NCBI GenBank assembly: GCA_004193285.1
Contig: SECP01000006.1
Span: forward strand, 124,001-188,000
DNA: 64,000 bases
Direction of reading: 5' to 3'
Source: Myxococcales bacterium
GTDB taxonomy: Bacteria > Myxococcota_A > Polyangia > Polyangiales > Polyangiaceae
The notes below the pieces were generated by a model, which saw only the letters and a program-made list of their open reading frames with translations, had not been told where the DNA came from and did not search any database. Positions within the stretch are counted from its first letter, which is position 1. Every line of letters begins with the position of its first letter. Shown here one piece after another: positions 18,519-26,699 of the stretch. The translations under genes were made by a program, and so were the position numbers.

Positions 18519-19665
18519 GACGCGAAGCCGGGTAGTTTGTGTGGACGACGAACCGCAGGTCCTGAGCGGGCTGTCGCTTCATCTGCGGAGGCGCTACGAG
18601 GTGGAGACTGCGACGAGCGGTCAAGCCGCTCTGGAGCTCCTGGCGCGCCAGCCTCCGGCGGCGGTGGTCATCTCGGACATGCGCATGCCCGGCATGAATG
18701 GCGCGGAGCTCCTGGCCAAGGCCAGCGGCGCGTTTCCTCATACCACGCGCATTTTACTTACCGGTCACGCGGAGGTGGACGCGGCCATCGCGGCCGTGAA
18801 CAAGGGCGCGGTGTTCCGCTTCCTCGTCAAGCCCTGTCCTCCGACCGAGCTGTTGGCCGCGGTGGACGCCGCCGCCGAGCTCCATCGCGTCACCCTGGCG
18901 GAGCAGCAACTGCTCGAGCAAACCCTGCACGGCAGCATCAAGATGCTAACGGACGTGATGGCCATCACCAACCCGGTGGCGTTCGGACGCGCTCAGCGCA
19001 TCAAGCAACACGTCACGGCGCTCGCGGAGAAGCTGGAGCTGGCGGAGCGCTGGCAAGTGGAGGTAGCGGCCATGCTGTCGCAGCTCGCAACCTTCACACT
19101 GCCGCCGGAGACTCTGGAGAAGGTCTACTACGGGGCGCCCCTGAGCGGCGAAGAGGAGCAGATGCTGGAGCGCGCGCCGGACATCACGGAGCAGCTCCTC
19201 GGGCGCATCCCGCGGCTGGAGCCCGTCCGCGAAATACTGAGCGGCTTGAACAAGCCGACCGAAGTGCCGGTGAGCAGCGCCGAGCCCACGCACGCTCAGC
19301 AGCAGCTGGCGCGCTGGGCCGCCATGCTGCGCATCGCCCGGGATTTCGACGAGCTCGAGGCGCAAGGGCAGAGCACCGCGGTGGCGCTGACCGCGCTCAA
19401 GGGTCGCGCGGAACGCTACGAGCCGGCGCTGCTCGCCGCTTTCCTCGGGCTGTTCGGGCAGCGCAAGGAGGGCGACAAGGTCCGGGACATCTCCGTAGCG
19501 GCGCTGCGCAGTGGGATGGTGCTGGCCGCGGACGTAAAAATGGCCACCGGCACCTTGTTCGTCGCCCGAGGTTACGAGGTCACCCCTGCCTTCCTCGAGC
19601 GCATCCGCAACTTCCGTCCCGGCTCGGTCCGCGAGCCGCTCAAGGTCTTGATTCGCGCGGCCTGA
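18508..19665 (+). CDS. Response regulator with degenerate HD-GYP-like output domain
   Basis: 385 aa from ATG 18508 (GTG 18499 is an alternative), overlapping the CheY-like gene. The receiver (about 8-125) has VVCVDDEPQVLSGL, ISDMRMPGMNG and FLVKPCPPTELL, close to RpfG-type regulators. The following domain aligns with HD-GYP phosphodiesterases by order of helices, but the metal-binding HD is gone: the canonical LLHDIGKIGIP position reads MLSQLATFTLP, and the later HH and GYP-type motifs are also absent. It is therefore probably not a c-di-GMP phosphodiesterase and may work by binding. It is the last gene of the operon. Confidence 0.85.
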   Translation: MEPKTRSRVVCVDDEPQVLSGLSLHLRRRYEVETATSGQAALELLARQPPAAVVISDMRMPGMNGAELLAKASGAFPHTTRILLTGHAEVDAAIAAVNKGAVFRFLVKPCPPTELLAAVDAAAELHRVTLAEQQLLEQTLHGSIKMLTDVMAITNPVAFGRAQRIKQHVTALAEKLELAERWQVEVAAMLSQLATFTLPPETLEKVYYGAPLSGEEEQMLERAPDITEQLLGRIPRLEPVREILSGLNKPTEVPVSSAEPTHAQQQLARWAAMLRIARDFDELEAQGQSTAVALTALKGRAERYEPALLAAFLGLFGQRKEGDKVRDISVAALRSGMVLAADVKMATGTLFVARGYEVTPAFLERIRNFRPGSVREPLKVLIRAA

Positions 19666-19703
19666 CCCACGCAAGCCGCGGGCGTTATCGCTCCAGCAGC
19701 GCG

Positions 19704-20444
19704 TCAGCCGCACTGGGCGAGGTAGCGACGCACCGTTTCCGCCATCCCCAGCTCGAGGGCGTCCGCGATGAGAGCGTGGCCGATGGACACCTCGTCGATG
19801 GGGCCCGCGCCCCGGACGAACGCTGCCAGATTGAGCAAGCTCAGGTCGTGGCCGGCGTTCACGCCGAGCCCGGCCGCGCGCGCCGCCGCCGCTGCCCGGC
19901 CGTAAAGGGCAAGCGACTCTTCCGCTCGCCCCGCCGCCACCGCCGCCGCATAAGGCTCCGTGTAAAGCTCGACGCGATCTGCGCCCAACTCGCGCGCCAG
20001 AGGCATGATCTCCGCAACCGGATCCAAGAACAGGCTCACGCGGCAGCCCGCCGCCTTGAGCTCGCTCACCCCTCGCGAGAGCGCCGCTCTCGAGGTGGCG
20101 TCCAGCTCCGCCAAGTTCCAGCCGTGGTTGCTCGTGAACGCCTCACGCGCGTCCGGCACGAGCGTGGCTTGATGGGGCCGTACCTGCACGCAGTGCTCGA
20201 TGAGGCCATGGAAGGGGTTGCCTTCGATGTTGTACTCGGCGCTGGGAAAGCTCTTCAACAGGTCGGCGAGGTCTGTCACGTCCCCCGGGCGGATGTGCCG
20301 TTGATCCGGCCGCGGGTGCACGGTGATGCCATGTGCTCCCGCCTCCAGCGCGATGCGCGACAGTTTGACGATGCTGGGGATATCCAGGCTGCGCGTGTTG
20401 CGCAGCGTGGCCACCTTGTTCACGTTCACGGACAGCTTGGTCAT
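19704..20444 (-). CDS. pdxJ: Pyridoxine 5'-phosphate synthase
   Basis: 246 aa (E. coli PdxJ is 243). It condenses 1-deoxyxylulose 5-phosphate with 3-amino-2-oxopropyl phosphate to form pyridoxine 5'-phosphate. Family signatures are LSVNVNKVATLRNTR at the N-terminus, HPRPDQRHI, EYNIEGNPF, TLVPDAREAFTSNHGW and GLGVNAGHDLSL. It lies downstream of a small membrane protein gene on the same strand, 34 bases apart, and converges with the signalling operon. Confidence 0.96.
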   Translation of the reverse strand: MTKLSVNVNKVATLRNTRSLDIPSIVKLSRIALEAGAHGITVHPRPDQRHIRPGDVTDLADLLKSFPSAEYNIEGNPFHGLIEHCVQVRPHQATLVPDAREAFTSNHGWNLAELDATSRAALSRGVSELKAAGCRVSLFLDPVAEIMPLARELGADRVELYTEPYAAAVAAGRAEESLALYGRAAAAARAAGLGVNAGHDLSLLNLAAFVRGAGPIDEVSIGHALIADALELGMAETVRRYLAQCG

Positions 20445-20478
20445 CGGCAGGCGCGGACTCTATCACCGCGCGCGCGCG

Positions 20479-20838
20479 TCACCAGGCGCCGAAGCGCTGC
20501 ACGGCAACCGCCGTGAAGAGCGCCGTCAGCGCCGCCAGCGCCAGCGCGCTGGTCGCGAAACGCTGACGCCGCTCACGCGAGAGCCGAAAAACGGCCGCCG
20601 CCGCGGCGACCACCCCGAGCAGCGCGCCCACGATGGCGCCGTTCAGCATCGCCCCTACTTCCGCCAAGCCCTGGCCGCCGTGGTCGACCAAGCGCGGTCC
20701 GAGGAGGCCGCCGAAGCAGAAGCCGAGCACGACGCCGCACACCACGAACCCGAGCGCACAGAACGCTTCCAGGAGCGCGATGGAGAGCTTCGAGGAGTTC
20801 ATGGCAAAGCGGTCAGCATAGCGCCCCCGCGCGCTCAC
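20479..20838 (-). CDS. Small membrane protein upstream of pdxJ
   Basis: 119 aa from a GTG start at 20838, or 107 aa from the ATG at 20802. Three hydrophobic segments (about 18-45, 60-84, 92-112) are rich in Gly and Ala. No family was recognised. The GTG overlaps the TGA of a short upstream open frame (GTGA), which looks like a translational-coupling relic. Confidence 0.6.
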   Translation of the reverse strand: MSARGRYADRFAMNSSKLSIALLEAFCALGFVVCGVVLGFCFGGLLGPRLVDHGGQGLAEVGAMLNGAIVGALLGVVAAAAAVFRLSRERRQRFATSALALAALTALFTAVAVQRFGAW

Positions 20839-20957
20839 GGCACAGGACCAAACGCCTCCGCGGAGAGCTTTTTGGCGCGCTCGAGCTCGCTCTTCAGCAG
20901 CTCCGCGTAGCCGCTCCGAACAGCACCGACACGCGGCCTAGGCGGGAGTTGCGCGCA
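20835..20957 (-). pseudogene. Possible 3' remnant of a gene once coupled to the downstream membrane protein
   Basis: About 40 sense codons follow an in-frame TGA and end in a TGA that overlaps the downstream GTG start. The product ends in a helical segment, SGYAELLKSELERAKK followed by LSAEAFGPVP. The regular GTGA overlap suggests that a longer gene once ended here, its upstream part now missing or frameshifted. It is too short to assign to a family. Confidence 0.3.
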
Positions 20958-21547
20958 TCATCAGCCATCGGCCCTGCGCCGCTCGTCCCGGTCCCAAGTC
21001 GAGACCGAGCCAGGAGGTAAGGACGCCGTTTCGAACGCTCGCGAGAATGACCAGCTACTTCGTCTGCCCAATCACGCACCTGGGCCTGCAAGCGCGAGCC
21101 CGCCCCCTGGAGCCGCGCGAGCGTGGCGACTCGTGAAATGCAGCACGCTCCTGGGTCATGCAGCCCGTCAGGCCGCGGAGGTCGCGCGCTGCCTGGCTAT
21201 CATTCGTGGCTCTTCAGGGGCGCTGCTTGGATCCGATGCCGACGCTCGACCTCGATAGAAAACCGGGTGCGGATCCAGCGGCGCGACAGGGGAGCGAAGT
21301 GACGCGACGCCTAGCAAAGAGACGGGCGGAGTTGCGCCGCGTGCGCGACTCCGCCTCGTCGAGAGCATCATCGTGGAGCTCGGGAATCGCTTGAACGGGC
21401 GCGGATGCAACCCGCACCGCACCATCCTAAAGCCCGCGAGCATTGCACCGGTCCGCTCACCCGCCTCGCCAGACTCCTCGGCGAAGCCCCTCGACCACCT
21501 GGTGCTCTAGGACTCCTGCGAGCTCTTCAGTTGCCTCGAGCGGCGCA
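20958..21547. other. Intergenic stretch without a convincing gene
   Basis: About 590 bases. All frames here give only short, Arg/Pro/Ser-rich translations with no start context or recognisable motif. Composition is close to the flanks but the third-position bias typical of this genome's genes is not evident. It borders the lower-GC astacin-like gene. Confidence 0.5.
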
Positions 21548-23629
21548 TCAAAACACGTCCGAAAATTGCGTATCCCGGACGAGGCGACTATTGGAGAGAT
21601 GGAACATCGCCGTGCCGTTCAGAATACTAAACGCCACGACGTCTTGCGCACGCTTTCCGAGTGGCATTGCGTAAGCAGTAGGCGCGGTAACGCTTGCCAG
21701 ATTCGTAGGTGAGCCGACACTGATGCGCCCGCTCTTGTACAAAGTGTAGACCCGTTCAGTGCCAGAAAAATTAGCCATCGCCATCTCGACGATGTCGTTA
21801 CCGTCATAGGACGTGCCCGCAACGATGACGCATTTAGGCGAGAAAAACGTTCCAAGGCTAAGAACGGTCCCCACCGCCAAGTAGACACCGCTTGAGCAGG
21901 ACGCGGTCGTTGGAGCGCTGTACCAAGTATTCGCGGGGAAGGGTGCTTGCGCATTCTTGGTGATAGCGACGCCCAGCACCTTCGCGGTTCCTCCAGCGAT
22001 CGAAGTTTCGACGGCCAGGGCACCCTGCCTACTAGCGTCCAGATCCCATTCGTGCCCTGACCCGTAGGTGCTGTCGCCGTCGAATTGATACCAGCTCCAG
22101 AAGTCCCCTTGCCTATCGAATTCACCGCCGATCATATCGGTGGCTGCCATACCCGCCAACGGCGAAAACCCTAGCCCGGAATCGCTGGCATCGTTACCGA
22201 CCCATGCATCATCACGAGTATACTCCGGCAGGCCGTAGGCCAAAAACAACCCTGCCAGGTCATGCCAGCTCGCGGTCTGCGGCGCGGATATGCTGGAACC
22301 ATCCAGTCGCCTCACCTTGCCGTTGCCGTAGTGCATGAGGGATGCAAGATCATAGTCACTATAGGTTTCATCGGAGCGTTTTACGTAGTTGTCGGTGGTG
22401 TCACTCACAGCGATATAGTCATCGCGATCTATCCGCTGGTGTTCGTGCACCATGCCCAAAGCGTGGCCAAGCTCATGTAGAGCCGCGCGGGGAAGCGACG
22501 TTTTGATCGTCGAGTTCACTACCCCCGCGTCGTTGGAAGCTCCGTCCAAGTCACGGAAGGTCCCCACGAACCTGCGTGCGCCGACCGGAATTTTTACTCT
22601 CGGCGAGTACCCTGAGTCGTAGCTTTCCACGAAATACGTTTGAAGTTGACCGAGCTCGTCGAATGACATGTCGATCAAATCATCGACAGTTTTGCCCGCC
22701 GGAATGCTGACCGAAGCGAGACCGCTGACCGAATCCATGCTCGTGGAGCTTCCGCGTGCGACAAAGAGCTCGCTGCCGATATTCCAGTAGCTATAGACGG
22801 TGTTTCCCCGAACAGCGACACCGCGCAGAGTTGACCCGGGGCGGGAGTTTGTGAAGACCGTATCGAGACCCGCGGGCAAATTGACCGGAGTTGCGCCACT
22901 TGAGCTCACCAAGCTCGGGAGCTTCCCTTTGCTACGCCAGATCCGATAAGGAACTCCGACCACGGCGAGCTCCGGATCGGACTCGTACCAGGTTATCAGC
23001 GTATTACTGCTGTCCTGCTGATATTCCATGGCCGCGATATTGGTGGAGCGGTAGTTACCGAGGTCTGGATCCGGGGGATCTGGGATATCCACATTGACGT
23101 AGTTGGCGAACTTAGCGTCCTGCAGGGCATCCATCGTGCTCACCGTATATGAGCCGAGATCTGCGAAAACAGTCGTCACTTGCCCGGCCAACATAGAGAT
23201 ACCGAGAATTTGCGAATCCCGAATCGCGCACAGCGTCGACCTTTGAGCCCCTCCATCGCAGATCCCGAAGTTGCTATGGTGCGTCGTGAACCTTATGTAA
23301 TCCCCGGAGCTGGGAGTGAAGTTCAACACGGTTCGAGCGAACTGTATTCGCCCTACGGACAAGTCTTCCCAGCGGTTGATATTCTCAGTCCATAACTTCT
23401 CGGAAATGCGCGTCACGTGTGGGTCCAGCACGTACGGCACTTTGATGACGTTGGAGCTGACCGGCCACAGGTTGTCGTAGAGAGCCGACGCCTGTCGCAT
23501 CTGCCCAATCGTTTCCTCTTCAGACGGCGTGTCACGCGGAATTGCGCCATCCTCGCTGTTACAAGCAGACAACCCGGCCACGATGGCGCTCCACCCCAAT
23601 ACAAACGTAATTTTTCCCAATTGATCCAC
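21548..23629 (-). CDS. Astacin-like (M12A) metalloprotease lipoprotein with large insertion
   Basis: 693 aa. The signal peptide ends at LSAC (Cys23). An astacin-like N-terminal segment is at about 60-130 (VIKVPYVLDP, GDYIRFTTHHS, CDGGAQR). The zinc site HELGHALGMVHEHQR is at 385-399 (H385, E386, H389, H395), with the Met-turn SLMHYG at about 430-435. About 250 residues are inserted between the two halves, beta-rich and resembling propeller blades (VYSYWNIGSELFV, SVSIPAGKTVDDLIDMS). A similar stretch recurs at about 610-680 (VYTLYKSGRISVG, YAMPLGKRAQDVVAFS). Astacins cleave extracellular proteins. GC and codon use are visibly lower than in neighbours, with gene-poor flanks, suggesting acquisition by transfer. 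Confidence 0.85.
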   Translation of the reverse strand: MDQLGKITFVLGWSAIVAGLSACNSEDGAIPRDTPSEEETIGQMRQASALYDNLWPVSSNVIKVPYVLDPHVTRISEKLWTENINRWEDLSVGRIQFARTVLNFTPSSGDYIRFTTHHSNFGICDGGAQRSTLCAIRDSQILGISMLAGQVTTVFADLGSYTVSTMDALQDAKFANYVNVDIPDPPDPDLGNYRSTNIAAMEYQQDSSNTLITWYESDPELAVVGVPYRIWRSKGKLPSLVSSSGATPVNLPAGLDTVFTNSRPGSTLRGVAVRGNTVYSYWNIGSELFVARGSSTSMDSVSGLASVSIPAGKTVDDLIDMSFDELGQLQTYFVESYDSGYSPRVKIPVGARRFVGTFRDLDGASNDAGVVNSTIKTSLPRAALHELGHALGMVHEHQRIDRDDYIAVSDTTDNYVKRSDETYSDYDLASLMHYGNGKVRRLDGSSISAPQTASWHDLAGLFLAYGLPEYTRDDAWVGNDASDSGLGFSPLAGMAATDMIGGEFDRQGDFWSWYQFDGDSTYGSGHEWDLDASRQGALAVETSIAGGTAKVLGVAITKNAQAPFPANTWYSAPTTASCSSGVYLAVGTVLSLGTFFSPKCVIVAGTSYDGNDIVEMAMANFSGTERVYTLYKSGRISVGSPTNLASVTAPTAYAMPLGKRAQDVVAFSILNGTAMFHLSNSRLVRDTQFSDVF

Positions 23630-24523
23630 CCTTCCCTAAACAGTAAGTACAGTGACACGATCGGTCCCAGATTGAAAGCACGGTAGTGCGACTGCCTGGC
23701 ACGACGCAGCTCCTGCGAGCGCGCGCCGGCGCCTGCGGCAGGTACGATGGCTTTCCGAGCTCACTCGTGCTCCCGCGCCTCCACGCAACAACGCTCCGCG
23801 GTCGGGGCGCTCTGCGCTCCGACGATCGCGCAACATCCAGCACGCCCAGCGCGCCAGGCAGAGGACCGCACGTTTCTAAGTCATTCGCCACGCCAAGCGG
23901 CGCACGGAGGCATCGTCGCGACTCCTCTTCCGGGATCGGTGCCCAGAACGAGCCCGCCAAATCCGGCGGTCGCGGCCGAGCGTCTTGTCATCAAGGACCC
24001 TGAGGGATTGCCGCAGACGCGGCCTGGGAGGACGAAGCGTTCATTGACTCGCTCGCGCATCCGAGCGCCGACCGGCGATGGCCCACCTAACCGTCACGCG
24101 CGGCCGCGAAGCGGAACGTCTCTGCATCCACCCAGCCGGACGATGATTGCTCACGTGTTGGACTACCCGGTCGCCGCCGTCGCGTGAGGTTCCCCTCGGC
24201 TCGGGGCCATTGCTCCCGACGAGCGAGCGTTCTCCGATCAAGGAAGCTCACCGGTGTTCACGGGCTTGCCGACACCGACCTACAGGCGGCCCCTTCTAGA
24301 TGTGAAAGGCCCTGTGATGCCGATTCACGAGCCGGAGCCTGTGAGGTCGCCGGTCGATCTCGCCGCGCTGAGTGAACGCGAAGCTAGCTTTGATCACCCG
24401 TTCTACGACCCAGATCGGGATTCGGATCGTGGGCTCGGGACGATCCGTCTCACACCGATCCGTTGATGAGGGTGTAGCGTACGGCTACTGGACGCGCGGG
24501 GCGCGCGCTCCGCGAGGCCGGAT
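23630..24523. other. Intergenic stretch without a convincing gene
   Basis: About 890 bases between the astacin-like gene and the ECF sigma gene. Several open frames exist on both strands, but their translations are Arg/Pro/Ser-rich and lack motifs. A few short fragments look protein-like (for example the 22-codon frame from an ATG at 24077), possibly decayed genes, but nothing can be named. Promoters for the two flanking divergent genes must lie here. Confidence 0.5.
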
Positions 24524-25030
24524 ATGGAGCTCATCACTCGAATTGCGCGCGGGCAGAACCTCGCCTTGGGCGCGCTGTACGATCGGCACGCAGCGCTCTT
24601 GCTAGGGGTTTTGACCCGTTTACTGCGAGACGAGCAGGAAGCGGAGGACGTGCTGCACGAGGTGTTCTTGGAGGTCTGGGAGCACGCAGCCGACTACGAT
24701 CCAGCGCGAGGCACCGTGCGGGCCTGGCTGGTGATGCGCGCTCGGTCGCGCGGCCTCGACCGTTTGCGCTCGCTCCATCGAGCGCGCAGCGCCCCCCACG
24801 ACCGCTGGGATGGCGAGCCGCTCGCCGCGCCCGCGCCGGCGGAGACGCTCACCATCAGACGAGCGTTGTCTAACTTGGCGCCGGAGCTGCGCCGTTTGCT
24901 GGAGCTCGGCTACTTCCAAGGCCTTTCTTCGGCAGAAATCGCAGCCCACGAGCAGCTGGCGGTCGGCACCGTGAAGTCACGGGTGGCGCGAGCGCTCACT
25001 GAGCTGCGGGCCGTGATGCGGACTTCGTGA
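24524..25030 (+). CDS. ECF-family RNA polymerase sigma factor
   Basis: 168 aa. Region 2 covers about 10-75 (ALYDRHAALLLGVLTRLL, EAEDVLHEVFLEVWEHA, DPARGTVRAWLVMRARS) and region 4 about 105-160 (LAPELRRLLELGYFQGLS, SSAEIAAHEQLAVGTVKSRV). The order and spacing fit ECF sigma factors of the SigK/ECF19-like type. Such genes are normally followed by an anti-sigma gene; here the next gene encodes a globin-like lipoprotein instead, with 119 bases between containing two hairpins. How this sigma factor is held inactive is therefore unclear. Confidence 0.92.
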   Translation: MELITRIARGQNLALGALYDRHAALLLGVLTRLLRDEQEAEDVLHEVFLEVWEHAADYDPARGTVRAWLVMRARSRGLDRLRSLHRARSAPHDRWDGEPLAAPAPAETLTIRRALSNLAPELRRLLELGYFQGLSSAEIAAHEQLAVGTVKSRVARALTELRAVMRTS

Positions 25031-25094
25031 ACAATCGCCCGCCCGGAATGATCCGAGCGGCGAGGTCGGGACGTAACAAGTACGGAATCAGAGC

Positions 25095-25137
25095 GCGCCT
25101 CGATAGAGGCGCACCGGCGCGGCTTTGTGCCGGGTTT
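25095..25137 (+). promoter_or_regulatory. Two hairpins in the leader of the globin-like gene
   Basis: A perfect 7-bp stem with a GATA loop (25095-25112) is followed by a CCGGC/GCCGG stem (25114-25133) and GTTT. The second directly precedes the AGGAGG ribosome site at 25138. It could terminate part of the sigma-factor transcript or attenuate the downstream gene. Confidence 0.45.
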
Positions 25138-25149
25138 AGGAGGAACTTC

Positions 25150-25947
25150 ATGAGACTCGCTTCAACTGCATCTTTTGGTCTTTTATTCGCGGCCGCCCTG
25201 GGCTGCGCAGTCGCTTGCGGTGACGACGACGAAGAATCGCCCCCCGGCGGCACTTCCGGTTCGGCCGGAACTGGTGCCACCAACGGCGGGGACGGCGCGG
25301 GCGGCGGCGCGGCCGGCGCCGCGCCGATCGGCGATTCTGAGCTGTGTGAGGACTTGGGCGGCCCCGCCAACATCGACGCCATCGTGCGCGGCGACGGCAA
25401 GGCAGCCACGGCCAACGACCCCTTCAACGGCTACAAGTTCACCAAGGATGGGCGCCAAGCGTCCGTGCTGCTCAACGTGGCCACGGACCCGTGCATCGGC
25501 CAGCAGTTCGCTCACCTGCTCGCGCCCACGGCTGCCGCGGATCTCGAGCATCTGGCGCAGTGCCTCAGCCTCTTCGTGCAGAACGCGGCCGGCTGCGCGG
25601 TCGCTTACGACGCGGACAGCGAAGGCGTCGCGTGCAAGTCGATGAAGAAGGTCCACACCGGCCTCGGCATCACCGAGGAAGACTACGGCGCGCTCATCAA
25701 CGACGCGGCCACCGCGCTCATCGCGGCGGGCCTATCGCCTTCGTCGTCGCAGTTCCAGGCCGTCGCGGGCGCGCTCCAGGCGGACCCGCTCAAGGACGAC
25801 ATCATCGAAGACACCTCGGCCGGCTATTCGGATCCGGGCGCTATGTGTGTAGCGGGCGGCGCAGGTCCGGATGCGGGCGGCGCAGGTCCGGATGCGGGCG
25901 GCGCGGGCGCAGGTGCGGGCGCAGGTGGAGTCGGCGGGGCGCCATGA
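25150..25947 (+). CDS. Group 1 truncated-hemoglobin-like lipoprotein
   Basis: 265 aa from the ATG at 25150, chosen because an AGGAGG site lies seven bases upstream; the frame stays open further back to 25027. The lipobox is AVAC (Cys23), followed by acidic residues and a Gly-rich spacer (about 30-58). Residues about 62-220 look like a truncated globin: LCEDLGGPANIDAIV at the start, HLAQCLSLFV in the middle and MKKVHTGLGITEEDYGAL with the candidate proximal His. Two extra Cys pairs may form disulfides. The tail is Gly/Ala/Pro-rich, with a 21-bp tandem repeat. It may bind heme or sense gas or redox state outside the cytoplasm. The stop overlaps the next ATG. Confidence 0.7.
   Translation: MRLASTASFGLLFAAALGCAVACGDDDEESPPGGTSGSAGTGATNGGDGAGGGAAGAAPIGDSELCEDLGGPANIDAIVRGDGKAATANDPFNGYKFTKDGRQASVLLNVATDPCIGQQFAHLLAPTAAADLEHLAQCLSLFVQNAAGCAVAYDADSEGVACKSMKKVHTGLGITEEDYGALINDAATALIAAGLSPSSSQFQAVAGALQADPLKDDIIEDTSAGYSDPGAMCVAGGAGPDAGGAGPDAGGAGAGAGAGGVGGAP
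25852..25893 (+). repeat. 21-bp tandem repeat, two full copies
   Basis: Two adjacent copies of a 21-base unit encoding AGGAGPD, followed by a partial third copy, near the 3' end of the globin-like gene. Copy-number change would keep the frame. Confidence 0.85.
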
Positions 25948-26642
25948 GCTGGAAGCGCACGCTCGTGAAGGCGACGGCCGGGCTCGGCGCGTTCGCCGTT
26001 CTTGGTACCGCTTTCATCGGCGTCGCCCATACCCCTTGGGGGCGGCCGCTGATGAAGCTGCCGCTCCTGAGCCTCATGGCGAAGAACGCCGGTTGCCCCG
26101 TGGGCACCATCGAGCCTGCGGCTTTCGAGAAGGTACGCGCGCAGCGGCTGCAGGGGGACGTCGGGACGGCGGAGGCGAAGAGCCATCCGGCGCTCGGTTT
26201 CATCCTCGGGCGAACGCAGCGCACGGACGTGGACGCCTGGACGACCCGGCAGGGGCTCGATTGCAAAGCAGGCTTCGTCGCGTCGGTTCTGGAATGTGAA
26301 AACGTCGCGTCGCCCGGCGCGCCGAAGATCGACAAGCTGCGCTTGCAGTTCGACGATCAAGCTCGGCTCGTCTCGGTCGATCTGTTTCGCACCGAGGGGG
26401 CGGCGGAGCTGGTCTCGCGCTTCGAACAGCTCGGCCGCGAGCTGGACGAAGCGGTGGGCCCCGCCACCACCAGCGTGGGGACCCCGACCCTCGCCTTCGC
26501 GACGAGCAGCCCGCTGCAAACCGTGCTGCGCTCTTACAACTACCGGGACTACGTGGCCAAAGCCTCGCTGATGAACTTCGGCAAGCGGGGTCTTCGGCTT
26601 CGTGAAACGTACCAGTGGCTAGCCGCGCGCCCGCCGGCCTGA
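25944..26642 (+). CDS. Membrane-anchored or secreted protein of unknown function
   Basis: 232 aa, with an ATG overlapping the globin-like stop (ATGA). An N-terminal hydrophobic segment (about 10-30) could be a signal anchor. The remainder is a soluble domain with a Cys pair near GLDCKAGF and VLECENV and a region resembling a beta-alpha fold (LRLQFDDQARLVSVDLFR). No family was recognised. Translational coupling to the globin-like gene suggests that both act together outside the cytoplasm. Confidence 0.65.
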   Translation: MSWKRTLVKATAGLGAFAVLGTAFIGVAHTPWGRPLMKLPLLSLMAKNAGCPVGTIEPAAFEKVRAQRLQGDVGTAEAKSHPALGFILGRTQRTDVDAWTTRQGLDCKAGFVASVLECENVASPGAPKIDKLRLQFDDQARLVSVDLFRTEGAAELVSRFEQLGRELDEAVGPATTSVGTPTLAFATSSPLQTVLRSYNYRDYVAKASLMNFGKRGLRLRETYQWLAARPPA

Positions 26643-26670
26643 GGCCGCGCGTGTGACGACAGTCGCAAGT

Positions 26671-26698
26671 CGGGCGGAGCCGCGCTAGGCTCCGCCCG
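26671..26698 (+). terminator. 11-bp perfect hairpin abutting the ABC-F start codon
   Basis: CGGGCGGAGCC pairs exactly with GGCTCCGCCCG around a six-base loop (26682-26687). It ends one base before the TTG at 26700, so it may both terminate the upstream operon and mask the ABC-F ribosome-binding region. No T-tract follows. Confidence 0.6.
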
Positions 26699-26699
26699 C

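Noticed and set aside
18537..20516. 659-codon open frame running across the degenerate HD regulator and pdxJ
   Set aside because: It is a shifted frame of the plus-strand regulator and then the complement of pdxJ; no recognisable protein.
23697..23712. Sigma-54-type promoter starting TGGCAC
   Set aside because: The -12 part lacks the required GC-type element at the right spacing, so the match is probably chance.
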